DNA of 64,000 bases from Roseiarcus sp963696665 (lineage in GTDB: Bacteria > Pseudomonadota > Alphaproteobacteria > Rhizobiales > Beijerinckiaceae), in NCBI GenBank assembly GCA_963696665.1, contig CAVOLE010000034.1, positions 1 to 64,000 of the forward strand, written 5' to 3'. Below the pieces are notes generated by a model. The model worked only from the letters and a program-made list of their open reading frames with translations. It searched no databases and was not told the DNA's origin. This document shows, in pieces, positions 17,891-27,339 of this stretch. Both the position numbers and the translations under genes were made by a program. Position 1 is the first letter of the stretch, and every line of letters begins with the position of its first letter.

Positions 17891-19601
17891 ATGACGCTTG
17901 TCGGCTGGGCGCAAATCGCGCTGACGCTTGTTCTGGTCGTTGGCTGCGCCATTCCGCTCAGCAAATTCATTGCCGACGTGTACGCGGGCGAAAGGAACTT
18001 CCTGCAGTCCCGTCCTCGGACCGGTCGAGCGTGGCTTTTACCGCGTGGCCGGGGTGGACCCGGCGCGCGAGCAGGACTGGTTCGCCTATACGATCGCAAT
18101 GGTCGTCTTTTCCGTCGCCGGATTCCTGTCGCTCTACGCCTTGCAGCGGCTGCAGAGCTTTCTGCCGCTGAACCCGCGCGGCTTCGACGCTGTCGCGCCT
18201 GACCTAGCCTTCAACACCTCGGTGAGTTTCATCACCAACACCAACTGGCAGAACTACAGCGGCGAGACGACGATGAGCCATCTGACCCAGATGCTCGGCC
18301 TCACCGTGCATAACTTCCTGTCGGCGGCGACGGGGCTGGCGATGGCTTTCGCGTTGGTTCGCGCCTTCGCGCGTTCGTCTGCGACCACCGTCGGGAATTT
18401 CTGGGTCGATGTGACCCGCGTCACGCTTTACATCCTCCTTCCGATCTCTGTCGTCGGGGCGCTGGTCTTCGTTGCTTTAGGCATGCCGCAGACGCTCGCC
18501 GGCGCCGTGGACGCGACGACGCTCGAGGGCGCCAAGCAGACCATTTCGATCGGGCCGGTCGCGAGCCAGGAGATCATCAAGGAGCTCGGCACCAACGGCG
18601 GCGGCTTCTTCAACGCCAATGCGGCGCATCCGTTCGAGAACCCTAACGCCTGGACCAACATTCTGGAGATCTGGGCGCTGCTGTTGATCCCCGTCGCCTC
18701 GGTTCTCGCTTTCGGCCGCGCGGTCGGCCAGATGCGCCAGGGATGGGCCATTCTAGCGGCGATGGCGATTTTTTTCATTGTCGGCGTCGGCGTCGCCTAT
18801 TGGTCGGAGACCGCCGGAAATCCGATTCTGACAGCGCAGGGCGTGGACCCGTCGGCGGGCAATCTCGAAGGCAAGGAGATTTGCAACGGCCAGGCGATGT
18901 CCGTTCTTTACGTGACAGCCACCTCCGGCACCAGCACTGGCTCGGTCAACACGATGCACGATTCGCTGACGCCGCTCGCAGGCATGGTCCCGATGTTCAA
19001 CCTTCTCGCCGGCTGCATCTGGCCGGGAGGCGTGGGCGCGGGACTGTATGGTTTCCTCGTGCTCGCGATCATCGCGGTGTTCGTCGCCGGGCTGATGGTC
19101 GGCCGCACGCCCGAATATCTCGGCAAGAAGATCGAAGTGCGCGAAATGAAATTCGCGATGCTCGCCGTGCTGATCTATCCGCTGATTGTCCTGGGCTTCA
19201 CTGGCGCTTCGGTCTTATTGCAGACCGCGCTGGACAGCCTGAACAACAGCGGCCCGCACGGCCTCTCGGAAATCATCTACCTCTTCGCCTCGAGCAACGC
19301 CAACAACGGTTCGGCGTTCGCCGGGATCAACGGCAATACGCTCTGGTTCAACACGACGGGTGGCCTCGCCATGCTGCTTGGCCGCTTCGCTTACGTCATT
19401 CCCGTGCTGGCGATGGCCGGCTCGCTGGCGGCAAAGAAGAAGATTCCGGCTTCGTCGGGCACGTTCCCGACTGACGGACCGCTGTTCGTTGGCCTGTTGG
19501 TCGGCGTGATCGTCATCCTTTACCTCCTGCAATATTTCCCGGCGCTGTCGCTGGCGCCGATCGTCGAGCACTTCCTGATGCTCAGCGGAAAAACCTTCTG
19601 A
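17891..19601 (+). CDS. kdpA: Potassium-transporting ATPase subunit KdpA, one-base frameshift near the N-terminus
   Basis: Potassium-selective channel-like subunit of the high-affinity KdpFABC pump. The start MTLVGWAQIALTLVLVVGCAIPL and AGERNFL read from 17891, then the frame shifts by +1 at about 18005. Dropping the C there gives FLSPVLGPVERGFYRVAGVD, the family consensus. The rest is intact: NTSVSFITNTNWQNYSGE (first selectivity loop), ELGTNGGGFFNANAAHPFENP (second loop), LTPLAGMVPMFN (third) and SSNANNGSAFAGI (fourth). About ten membrane segments are visible. The frameshift is in the first loop and, if real, would destroy potassium uptake by this pump. With three other lesions in the operon it is more likely a base-call error. 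Confidence 0.93.
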
Positions 19602-19614
19602 TCGGAGACGAGAC

Positions 19615-21669
19615 ATGGCTTCGAAAGCCGAGCCGCAAGGCCTGTTCGACGGCAAGATCATCGCCGCGGCCGCGGTCGACGCGCTGCGCAAGCTCGACCC
19701 GCGCGCGCTCATGAAGAACCCGGTCATCTTCGTCACCGAAGTGGTGTCGCTGATGGTGACCCTGTTCTTCATTCGCGACCTGATGGCCCACAACGGCATG
19801 GCGTCGTTCTCGGGCCAGATCGCCGCCTGGCTGTGGTTCACGGTGCTGTTCGCCAATTTCGCCGAGGCCGTCGCCGAAGGGCGCGGCAAGGCGCAAGCCG
19901 ACACCTTGCGCCGCACGCGCAGCGACACGCGCGCCAAGCGCTATATCGATGCCCAGAATCTCGGCGGCGTCGTGGAAGGCGTCAACGCGCTCGATCTTCG
20001 TTTGGGCGACGTCGTGCTGGTTGAGGCCGGCGAGGTCATTCCCGGCGACGGCGACATCGTCGAAGGGGTCGCATCGGTCAATGAATCGGCGATTACCGGC
20101 GAATCGGCGCCCGTCATCCGCGAAGCGGGCGGCGACCGTTCGGCGGTGACCGGCGGAACGACGGTATTGTCCGACTTCATCAAGGTCAGGATCACCGCCG
20201 CGCCTGGCTCGACCTTCATCGACCGGATGATCGCGCTGGTCGAGGGCGCCGAACGGCAGAAGACGCCGAACGAATTGGCGCTGTCCATTCTGCTCGCCGG
20301 GCTCACCATCATCTTTCTGATCGTCTGCGTCACTCTATGGCCGATCGCGAAATATTCGGGGACGGTCCTCTCCGCGACCGTCCTGATTGCGCTCCTTGTC
20401 TGCCTCATTCCGACGACGATCGGCGGACTTCTGTCGGCGATCGGCATCGCCGGCATGGATCGGCTCGTGCGTTTCAATGTCATCGCGACGTCTGGCCGCG
20501 CGGTCGAGGCGGCGGGCGACGTCGATACGCTCTTGCTCGATAAGACCGGCACGATCACCTACGGCAATCGCATGGCGACCGAGTTCTTGGCCGTCAACGG
20601 CGTGCGGGCCGAGGATCTCGCCGCCGCGGCGCTCGCCTCGAGCCTGGCCGACGATACGCCGGAAGGCCGATCGATCGTTGCTCTCGCCAAGGGCGATTTC
20701 GGCCTCGCTGAGCCGAAGTTCGATCCGCAGAAGACCGTCGTCGTGCCCTTCACCGCGCAGACCCGCATTTCGGGCGTCGACATCGCAGGGGGCTGGATCC
20801 GCAAGGGCGCGATCAATTCGATCCTGCGCTATCTCAAGCTGCCAATTGAAAAGACGCCGCCCGAGTTCCGTCAGGCGGTCGAACGGGTCGCGCTGTCTGG
20901 CGGCACGCCGCTCGCGGTGGCCGAGGACGGCCGATTGCTGGGCGTCATCCATCTGAAAGACATCGTGAAGCCCGATATCAAGGAGCGGTTCGCAGCGATG
21001 CGCGCGATGGGCATCCGAACCGTGATGGTGACGGGCGACAATCCGGTCACCGCCGCCGCGATCGCTTCCGAAGCGGGCGTCGACGACTTTCTCGCCGAGG
21101 CGACCCCGGAGGACAAGCTCGCCTATATCCGCAAGGAGCAGTCCGGCGGCCGGCTGATCGCGATGTGTGGCGACGGCACCAACGATGCGCCGGCGCTCGC
21201 TCAAGCCGATGTGGGCGTCGCGATGCAAACCGGCACGCAGGCGGCGCGCGAAGCCGGCAACATGGTCGATCTCGACTCCAATCCGACCAAGCTCATCGAA
21301 ATCGTCGAGATCGGGAAGCAGCTCCTCATGACCCGCGGCTCGCTCACGACCTTCTCGATCGCCAATGACGTCGCCAAATATTTCGCCATCTTGCCGGCGA
21401 TGTTCGCCGCGACCTATCCGGTTCTCGGAACGCTCAACGTCATGCACCTTGCGTCGTCGCAATCGGCGATCCTGTCGGCGGTCATTTTCAACGCCCTCAT
21501 CATCATCGCCTTGATCCCTTTGGCGCTGAAGGGCGTCGCTTATCGGCCGATCGGCGCGGCGGCGCTGCTCAGGCGCAATCTCCTCATCTATGGCCTGGGC
21601 GGCCTGATCCTGCCCTTCATCGGCATCAAGGCGATCGACGTTGTCGTCGCCGCCCTCCACCTCGCTTAA
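19615..21669 (+). CDS. kdpB: Potassium-transporting ATPase ATP-binding subunit KdpB
   Basis: P-type ATPase catalytic subunit (684 residues) that hydrolyses ATP to drive potassium through KdpA. Landmarks: the actuator loop AITGESAPVIREAGGD (TGES motif), DKTGTITYGN with phosphorylated Asp309, KGAINSILRYL in the nucleotide-binding domain, VMVTGDNPVTAAAIASEAGVDDFLAEATPEDKL, and CGDGTNDAPALAQADVG. Membrane segments flank these domains as in the IA P-type class. It starts 13 bases after kdpA and ends 15 bases before kdpC. No defect is seen. Confidence 0.97.
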   Translation: MASKAEPQGLFDGKIIAAAAVDALRKLDPRALMKNPVIFVTEVVSLMVTLFFIRDLMAHNGMASFSGQIAAWLWFTVLFANFAEAVAEGRGKAQADTLRRTRSDTRAKRYIDAQNLGGVVEGVNALDLRLGDVVLVEAGEVIPGDGDIVEGVASVNESAITGESAPVIREAGGDRSAVTGGTTVLSDFIKVRITAAPGSTFIDRMIALVEGAERQKTPNELALSILLAGLTIIFLIVCVTLWPIAKYSGTVLSATVLIALLVCLIPTTIGGLLSAIGIAGMDRLVRFNVIATSGRAVEAAGDVDTLLLDKTGTITYGNRMATEFLAVNGVRAEDLAAAALASSLADDTPEGRSIVALAKGDFGLAEPKFDPQKTVVVPFTAQTRISGVDIAGGWIRKGAINSILRYLKLPIEKTPPEFRQAVERVALSGGTPLAVAEDGRLLGVIHLKDIVKPDIKERFAAMRAMGIRTVMVTGDNPVTAAAIASEAGVDDFLAEATPEDKLAYIRKEQSGGRLIAMCGDGTNDAPALAQADVGVAMQTGTQAAREAGNMVDLDSNPTKLIEIVEIGKQLLMTRGSLTTFSIANDVAKYFAILPAMFAATYPVLGTLNVMHLASSQSAILSAVIFNALIIIALIPLALKGVAYRPIGAAALLRRNLLIYGLGGLILPFIGIKAIDVVVAALHLA

Positions 21670-21684
21670 GGGTGAGATTCGACC

Positions 21685-22290
21685 ATGCTCCAGCACATAC
21701 GCCCCGCGCTCGTTCTTATCGTTCTGTTCAGCGTCCTCACCGGCCTTGTCTATCCTTTGGCGGTGACGGGGATCGCTCAGATCGCCCTGCCCTACCAGGC
21801 GAACGGAAGCCTGATCGAAAGGAACGGCGTCGTCATCGGCTCGGCGCTGATCGGGCAGTGGTTCAAGAGCGACCGCTATTTCCACCCGCGTCCGTCCGCG
21901 ACCACCGAAACCGACCCCAACGATTCAACCAAGACGATCGACGCACCGTACAACGCCGCCAATTCATCGGGCTCGAACCTCGGTCCGACCTCGCAAAAGC
22001 TCGTCGATCGGGTGAAGAGCGGCGTCGAGGCCTGGCGCGCGATTGCGGGAAATGGCCCAGTTCCCGCCGACGCTGTGACGACGTCAGCCTCGGGGCTCGA
22101 TCCCGATGTCTCGCCGCAGACCGCCCTGGACCAGGTCGCCTCGGTGGCGAAGGCGCGGGGTTTGCCCGAAGATAAAGTGCGGGCTTTGGTCGAAGGCGCG
22201 ATCGCGGGCCGGTTCTTGGGGCTCATCGGCGAGCCCAGGGTCAATGTTTTGCAGCTGAATTTGGCGCTGGATGGGCTAAAATCGTCATGA
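21685..22290 (+). CDS. kdpC: Potassium-transporting ATPase subunit KdpC
   Basis: Small subunit (201 residues) of the Kdp pump with one N-terminal membrane helix (ALVLIVLFSVLTGLVYPLAV) and a periplasmic domain. The family pattern is plain: QANGSLIERNGVVIGSALIGQ, FKSDRYFHPRPSAT, NAANSSGSNLGPTSQKL, PVPADAVTTSASGLDPDVSP and FLGLIGEPRVNVLQLN. kdpD starts 16 bases later, so pump and sensor are in one transcript. Confidence 0.96.
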   Translation: MLQHIRPALVLIVLFSVLTGLVYPLAVTGIAQIALPYQANGSLIERNGVVIGSALIGQWFKSDRYFHPRPSATTETDPNDSTKTIDAPYNAANSSGSNLGPTSQKLVDRVKSGVEAWRAIAGNGPVPADAVTTSASGLDPDVSPQTALDQVASVAKARGLPEDKVRALVEGAIAGRFLGLIGEPRVNVLQLNLALDGLKSS

Positions 22291-22306
22291 CGACCCACGA
22301 GCGCCG

Positions 22307-25011
22307 ATGGCCCCACCCAACCGACCCGACGCCGCACGACCCGATCCGGACGCGCTTCTCGCGGCGTTCCGGCGGGAGAGCGCCGGCCGGCTGAAGGTCT
22401 TTGTCGGCGCGGCGCCTGGGGTCGGCAAGACCTACGCCATGTTGCAGAACGCCCGGCGGCTGAAGGACGAAGGCGTCGATGTCGTGATCGGCCTCGTCGA
22501 GACGCATGGCCGCGCCGAAACGAGCGCGCTGGTCGAAGGACTCGAGGTCCTCCCCCGGCGCAGCATTGAATACCACGGGCGCACGCTTGAGGAATTCGAC
22601 ATCGACGCGGCGCTCAAGCGCAAGCCCAAGCTCATCGTCGTCGACGAGTTCGCCCACACCAACGCGCCTGACAGCCGGCATCCCAAGCGCTGGCAGGACG
22701 TCCAGGAACTGCTCGACGCTGGCGTCAACGTCTGGACGGCGCTCAACATCCAGCATCTGGAAAGTCTCGCCGATGTCGTCTCTCGCATCACGGGCGTCGC
22801 CGTGCGTGAGACCGTCCCCGACCGGGTCTTGCAGGAGGCCGCCGACGTCGTCCTGGTCGACCTCACCCCCGAGGAGCTCATTCAGCGCCTGAACGACGGC
22901 AAGGTCTATGTGCCGGAGACAGCGCGGCGGGCAACGCAGAACTTTTTCACCCCCGGCAACTTGACCGCGTTGCGCGAATTGGCGCTGCGCCGCACGGCTG
23001 ATCGCGTCGACGATCAGATGGTCGACTACCTGCGTGAGAAGGCGATTCAAGGTCCGTGGGCGGCGTCCGAGCGCCTGCTCGCCTGCGTGGGCGCGGACGA
23101 GGTCTCGGAACGCGTCCTCCGGCGCGCAAGTCAGCTCGCGACCGGCCTCAATGCGGAATGGACCGCCGTCACGGTCGAGACGATCGGTCAGGCCGCCGAC
23201 GCCAAGCGCGCGAACCGTCTGGCCAAAGTGTTTTCTCTCGCCGAGCGTCTTGGCGGCCAAACGATGCGCCTCCAGGGGAGCGACTATCCGACGGAAATCT
23301 TGAAGCTCGCCGCGCGCGAGAACTTCACTCAGATCGTGCTCGGCCAGTCGCGGGCGGGAGCGTTGCGCCGCCTTCTCGGTCGGTCGCTGCCGGACGCGCT
23401 GACGCGTCGCGCCGACGGAATCGAGATTCACATCGTTCCGGGTGAAGCAGCGCCGCGCTCGGTGTGGCCGGATCTCAAGCCGCTTCTGGGTCGCCGGGGG
23501 CTTGGGCTCGAGATCGCCGCGGCGCTCGTTTCCGTCGCCGCCGCCGTCGCGGTCGCCGAAGCGCTCTCCGAGGTTCTCAAGCTTCCCAATCTTTCGATGA
23601 TCTTCCTCACCGCGGTTCTGTTCTGTGCGGTGAGGTTTGGAACCCGCGCCGCTGTGATCGCGTCGCTCGCGTCGTTCGTCGCCTACAACTTCTTCTTCAT
23701 TCAGCCGATCTATACCTTCACGGTCGCCCAGCCGCAGGAACTGTTCGCGCTCCTCATTTTTCTTGGCGTGGCCGTGCTCACCGGATCGCTGACCGGCCGC
23801 ATCCGCGATCAGCGGGAGACGGTGATCAGGAACGCCGAGGTTACCCAGTCGCTCTACGATTATTCGCGCAAGCTTTCCGGCGCTTCCAGGCCCGACGACG
23901 TCCTATGGGCGGCGGCGGCGCATTTGCACGAGACGTTTGGCGGCCGCATTGTGCTCCTGGTCAGCGAGGGAGATGAACTGCAGACCCGCGCCGCGTGGCC
24001 GCCTGACGCGCAATTGGACGCCGCCGCCCTCGGCGCCGCGAACTGGGCGCAGCAGAAGCGGGAGCCGGCGGGCTGGGGAACCGGGACGCTGCCGCGCATC
24101 GCCTATCAGTTTCGGCCGCTCATCGCCGCGCGCGGAACGATTGCGGTCTGCGGCTTCGAGCCCCATTCCGCCGACGAGCCGATCACCGCGGAGGACGAGC
24201 GGGCGCTGGCCGCGATCCTCGACTTGACCGCGATCGCGCTCGACCGGGCGCTGCTCGCGCGTGAGGCCGTGAATGCGGCGACGATGCAGGAAAACGAGAA
24301 GGTGCGGGACGCGCTGCTCGACTCGCTCTCGCATGATTTGCGCACGCCATTGTCGGCCATCGCCGGCTCGGCGAGTTCGCTGCGCACGCTAGGCGACAAG
24401 ATGAGCCCGGCCGAACGGCTCGAACTCCTCTCGTCGATCGAAGAGGAGACCGGCCGCCTCGCGCGCTTCGTCGCGAACCTTTTGGATATGTCGCGGATCG
24501 AGGCGGGCGGCCTCAAGGTCAACCGCGATCTGGTCTCCATCGCCGATGTCGTTCAGGGCGCGGTCGAGCGCAGCCGCAAGGCGTTTCCTGGGCCAGCCGG
24601 TGCGCGTCAGCCTCGCCCCCGACCTGCCTTTCGTGCGCGGCGACGACAAGCTGCTCGAGCAGGTTTTGTTCAACCTCATCGACAACGCGCATAAATATGC
24701 CGGCGAACTCGGGCGCGACCATTCACGCCCGCCAGGAGGGCGGCGAGGTCGTGCTCACCGTCACCGACGAGGGTCCCGGGATCAAGCCTGCGGAGCTCGA
24801 ACGCATCTTCGAGAAGTTTTATCGCGGCGGCCGCTCTGACGGCCGCAAGGCCGGGACAGGCCTCGGTCTCTCGATCTCGCGGCGCCTTGTCGAAGCCATG
24901 GGCGGCGCGATCACAGCGCAGAGCCCGGCAGTGCGCAGGCGCGGAACCCGATTTGTCGTGCGGCTTCCCGTCGCCCAGCCGACGCCGATCGCATCGAGTT
25001 CGGCCGCATGA
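22307..25011 (+). CDS. kdpD: Sensor histidine kinase KdpD, two one-base frameshifts in the kinase domain
   Basis: Membrane sensor of potassium or turgor that phosphorylates KdpE. Order of domains: KdpD domain (KVFVGAAPGVGKTYAML Walker-like loop, VDEFAHTNAPDSRHPKRWQD), universal-stress-like domain (ERLLACVGADEVSERV, GQSRAGALRRLLGRSLPDA), four membrane helices (about 23520-23800), GAF-like region, then HisKA (DSLSHDLRTPLSAIAGSA with the phosphorylated His). The ATPase domain is split by two +1 shifts. One is at 24584-24586 (one T too many; correction gives KAFLGQPVRVSLAPDLPF). The other is at 24711-24713 (one G too many; gives KYAGELGATIHARQEGGEV). Afterwards TDEGPGI and GTGLGLSISRRLVEAMGG complete it. 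The ATGA overlap with kdpE is intact. Confidence 0.93.
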
Positions 25012-25694
25012 CGGGCCCACGCGTGCTGGTGGTTGACGACGAGCCGCAGATTCAGCGGTTCCTCACCGTCGCGCTCGCCGCCGCCGGTTTTCAGGTGCAG
25101 ACGGCCGAGACCGGCGCTCAGGCCTTGCGGCTGGCGGCCACCGGCGCGCCCGATCTCATCGTCCTCGACCTCGGCCTGCCGGACCGCGACGGCAAGGAGG
25201 TGCTGCGCGACATCCGGCAGTTCTCGGCGACCCCGGTGATCGTGCTCTCCGCGCGCGATCGCGAGGCGGAGAAGATCGAGGCGCTCGATCTCGGCGCCGA
25301 CGATTATGTCGAGAAGCCGTTCGGGATCGGCGAATTGACGGCGAGGCTCAGGGCTGCGCTGCGGCACGCGGCGCACGCAGCCCTGCCCATTCAGCGGGTC
25401 GAGATCGAGGGCGTCGTGATGGACTTCGACAAGCGCCTCGTCACCCGCGACGGGACGCCGATCAAGCTGACGCCCAAAGAATACGACCTGCTCGCGGTCC
25501 TCTTTCGCAACGCCGGCCGCGTCGTGACCCATCGCCAGATTTTGGCCTCGGTCTGGGGTCCAGCGCATCACGAGGACACTCAGTACCTCAGGGTCTTCAT
25601 CGGCCAGCTCAGGGCCAAGATCGAGCGCGATCCGACGACCCCGGCCATCGTCAAAACAGAGCCGGGCGTCGGCTACCGCGCCGCCGAGCCCTGA
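25008..25694 (+). CDS. kdpE: Response regulator KdpE
   Basis: OmpR/PhoB-type regulator (228 residues) that activates kdp when phosphorylated by KdpD. Receiver domain: VLVVDDEPQIQRFL, phospho-Asp in LIVLDLGLPDRDG, VLSARDREAEKIEALDLGADDYVEKPFG. The DNA-binding winged helix follows: RDGTPIKLTPKEYDLLAVLFRNAGRVVTHRQIL and YLRVFIGQLRAKIE. The start overlaps the kdpD stop by four bases (ATGA), implying translational coupling. No frame defects are seen. Confidence 0.97.
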   Translation: MTGPRVLVVDDEPQIQRFLTVALAAAGFQVQTAETGAQALRLAATGAPDLIVLDLGLPDRDGKEVLRDIRQFSATPVIVLSARDREAEKIEALDLGADDYVEKPFGIGELTARLRAALRHAAHAALPIQRVEIEGVVMDFDKRLVTRDGTPIKLTPKEYDLLAVLFRNAGRVVTHRQILASVWGPAHHEDTQYLRVFIGQLRAKIERDPTTPAIVKTEPGVGYRAAEP

Positions 25695-25871
25695 GGGGCG
25701 CTTTCCACGTCGGTGAACAATTCTTCGGCGCCCCGCTCGATTCACGGGCGCCTACCCCTGCGAATCGTTGGGGATTCCTTGGCACGCTCGTTGCGAAGCC
25801 GAGTCCGGCTCCGGGAGGGGGCCAGATTCCGCCGACCTGCTTGGGTGGGCGCAAGCAACGAGGCTAAAAAC

Positions 25872-27245
25872 ATGTCGTTGACGAGACGGACTTTTCTTTA
25901 TGCGTCCGGCGCAGCCCTGGGAGGGGCGACTGCGCTGGGTGGCGCGCCTGCGCTGGAGGGGGCAGCTGCGCTGGGAGGCGCGACCGCGCTAGGTGGCGCC
26001 TTAGCGCTGGGATCGACTTCCGCCGTGGCGGCGACTGGCGAACCGGTCAAAATCGGCATTCTCCACTCGCTCTCCGGCACCATGGCGATCAGCGAGACCA
26101 CGCTCAAGGACGTGATGCTGATGCTGATCGAGGAGCAGAACGCGAAGGGCGGCGTGCTCGGCAGAAAGCTCGAGGCGGTCGTCGTCGATCCGGCGTCGAA
26201 CTGGCCGCTGTTCGCCGAGAAGGCCAAGGAGCTCATTGAAAAAGACAAGGTTTCCGTCGTCTTTGGCTGCTGGACCTCGGTGTCGCGCAAGTCCGTGCTG
26301 CCGGTGTTCAAAGAACTCAACAACATGCTGTTTTATCCGGTGCAGTACGAAGGCGAAGAATCGGAACGCAACGTCTTCTATACCGGCGCCGCGCCCAATC
26401 AGCAGGCTATTCCCGCCGTCGATTACCTCATGAGCGAGGACGGCGGTTCAGTGAAGCGCTGGGTGCTCGAAGGCACCGACTACGTCTATCCGCGCACCAC
26501 CAACAAGATCCTCGCCGCCTATCTGAAACTGAAAGGCGTGCCCGACGAAGACGTGATGATCAACTATACGCCGTTCGGCTTCTCCGACTGGCAGACGGAA
26601 GTGTCGAAGATCAAGGCGTTCGGCTCGGCCGGCAAGAAGACAGCGGTCGTCTCAACGATCAACGGCGACGCCAACGTGCCGTTCTACAAGGAGCTCGGCA
26701 ACCAGGGGATCAAGGCGACCGATATTCCCGTCGTCGCCTTCTCGGTCGGCGAGGAGGAACTCGCAGGCCTCGACACCAAGCCGCTGGTTGGCCACCTCGC
26801 CGCGTGGAACTACTTTAAGTCGATCGACACGCCGGCGAACAAGGACTTCATCGCCAAGTGGCATGAGTTCACCAAGAAGCCGAAACGAACCACCAACGAC
26901 CCGATGGAAGCCCATTTCATTGGCTTCAACATGTGGGTGAAGGGCGTGGAGAAGGCGCAAAGCTTCGAGGCCGACAAGGTGATCCCGGCGATGATCGGCG
27001 TCGCGGTGCCCAACCTCACCGGCGGCCTCTCGACGATGATGCCGAACCACCACATCACCAAGCCCGTCTACATCGGCGAGATTCAGGCCGACGGCCAGCT
27101 CAACACGGTCTGGCAGACGCCGGGAACGCTGGTCGCACAGGAATGGTCGCCCTACCTCGAGGGTTCGAAGGACCTGATCGCCGACTGGCGTCCGCCCATG
27201 TCCTGCGGCAACTTCAACGTCAAAACGGGAAAATGCGGCGGCTGA
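25872..27245 (+). CDS. urtA: Urea ABC transporter substrate-binding protein UrtA
   Basis: Periplasmic binding protein of the UrtABCDE system, which imports urea and short-chain amides. The ATG at 25872 gives a twin-arginine type leader (LTRRTFLYASGAA) followed by an unusually long Ala/Gly/Leu stretch encoded by 18-bp tandem repeats. The mature protein begins near EPVKIGILHSLSGTMAISE and includes KDVMLMLIEEQNAKGGVLG, VFGCWTSVSRKSVLPVF, NNMLFYPVQYEGEE, LEGTDYVYPRTTNKI and NGDANVPFYKELGNQGI, all typical of UrtA. The C-terminus has SCGNFNVKTGKCGG. A strong hairpin follows before urtB, as often after the abundant binding-protein gene. Confidence 0.95.
   Translation: MSLTRRTFLYASGAALGGATALGGAPALEGAAALGGATALGGALALGSTSAVAATGEPVKIGILHSLSGTMAISETTLKDVMLMLIEEQNAKGGVLGRKLEAVVVDPASNWPLFAEKAKELIEKDKVSVVFGCWTSVSRKSVLPVFKELNNMLFYPVQYEGEESERNVFYTGAAPNQQAIPAVDYLMSEDGGSVKRWVLEGTDYVYPRTTNKILAAYLKLKGVPDEDVMINYTPFGFSDWQTEVSKIKAFGSAGKKTAVVSTINGDANVPFYKELGNQGIKATDIPVVAFSVGEEELAGLDTKPLVGHLAAWNYFKSIDTPANKDFIAKWHEFTKKPKRTTNDPMEAHFIGFNMWVKGVEKAQSFEADKVIPAMIGVAVPNLTGGLSTMMPNHHITKPVYIGEIQADGQLNTVWQTPGTLVAQEWSPYLEGSKDLIADWRPPMSCGNFNVKTGKCGG
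25914..26012 (+). repeat. 18-bp tandem repeat in the UrtA signal region
   Basis: Five full units and a half unit of the form GCGCTGGGNGGCGCGACN follow each other at 25914, 25932, 25950, 25968, 25986 and 26004. Each encodes six residues of the type ALGGAT. The units keep frame, so copy-number change would alter signal-peptide length by six residues without frameshift. Confidence 0.85.
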
Positions 27246-27257
27246 CGCTGCTCCCTG

Positions 27258-27292
27258 GGCCCCTCCCCTCGTCCTCCCGAGGGAGAGGGGCC
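27258..27292 (+). terminator. Hairpin between urtA and urtB
   Basis: GGCCCCTCCCCTCG (27258-27271) pairs with CGAGGGAGAGGGGCC (27278-27292) with a single bulge and a six-base loop. A modest pyrimidine run TTCCTTC follows. This is likely an attenuator or an mRNA stabiliser that keeps urtA expression above urtBCDE. Confidence 0.7.
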
Positions 27293-27339
27293 TTCCTTCA
27301 TGAAGCCGGATGACGTCGGCCATGCGTCGGCGAACCGAA

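Noticed and set aside
20335..21885. Minus-strand frame of 516 codons
   Set aside because: Antisense of kdpB and kdpC; Arg/Asp/Gly-rich low-complexity product typical of GC-rich shadow frames.
22241..23431. Minus-strand frame of 396 codons
   Set aside because: Antisense of the 5' half of kdpD; the KdpD domains on the plus strand are clear.
17891..25011. Programmed ribosomal frameshifting in kdpA and kdpD
   Set aside because: No slippery heptamer plus downstream structure is visible and the shifts fall at different, unrelated places; similar shifts occur across the window.
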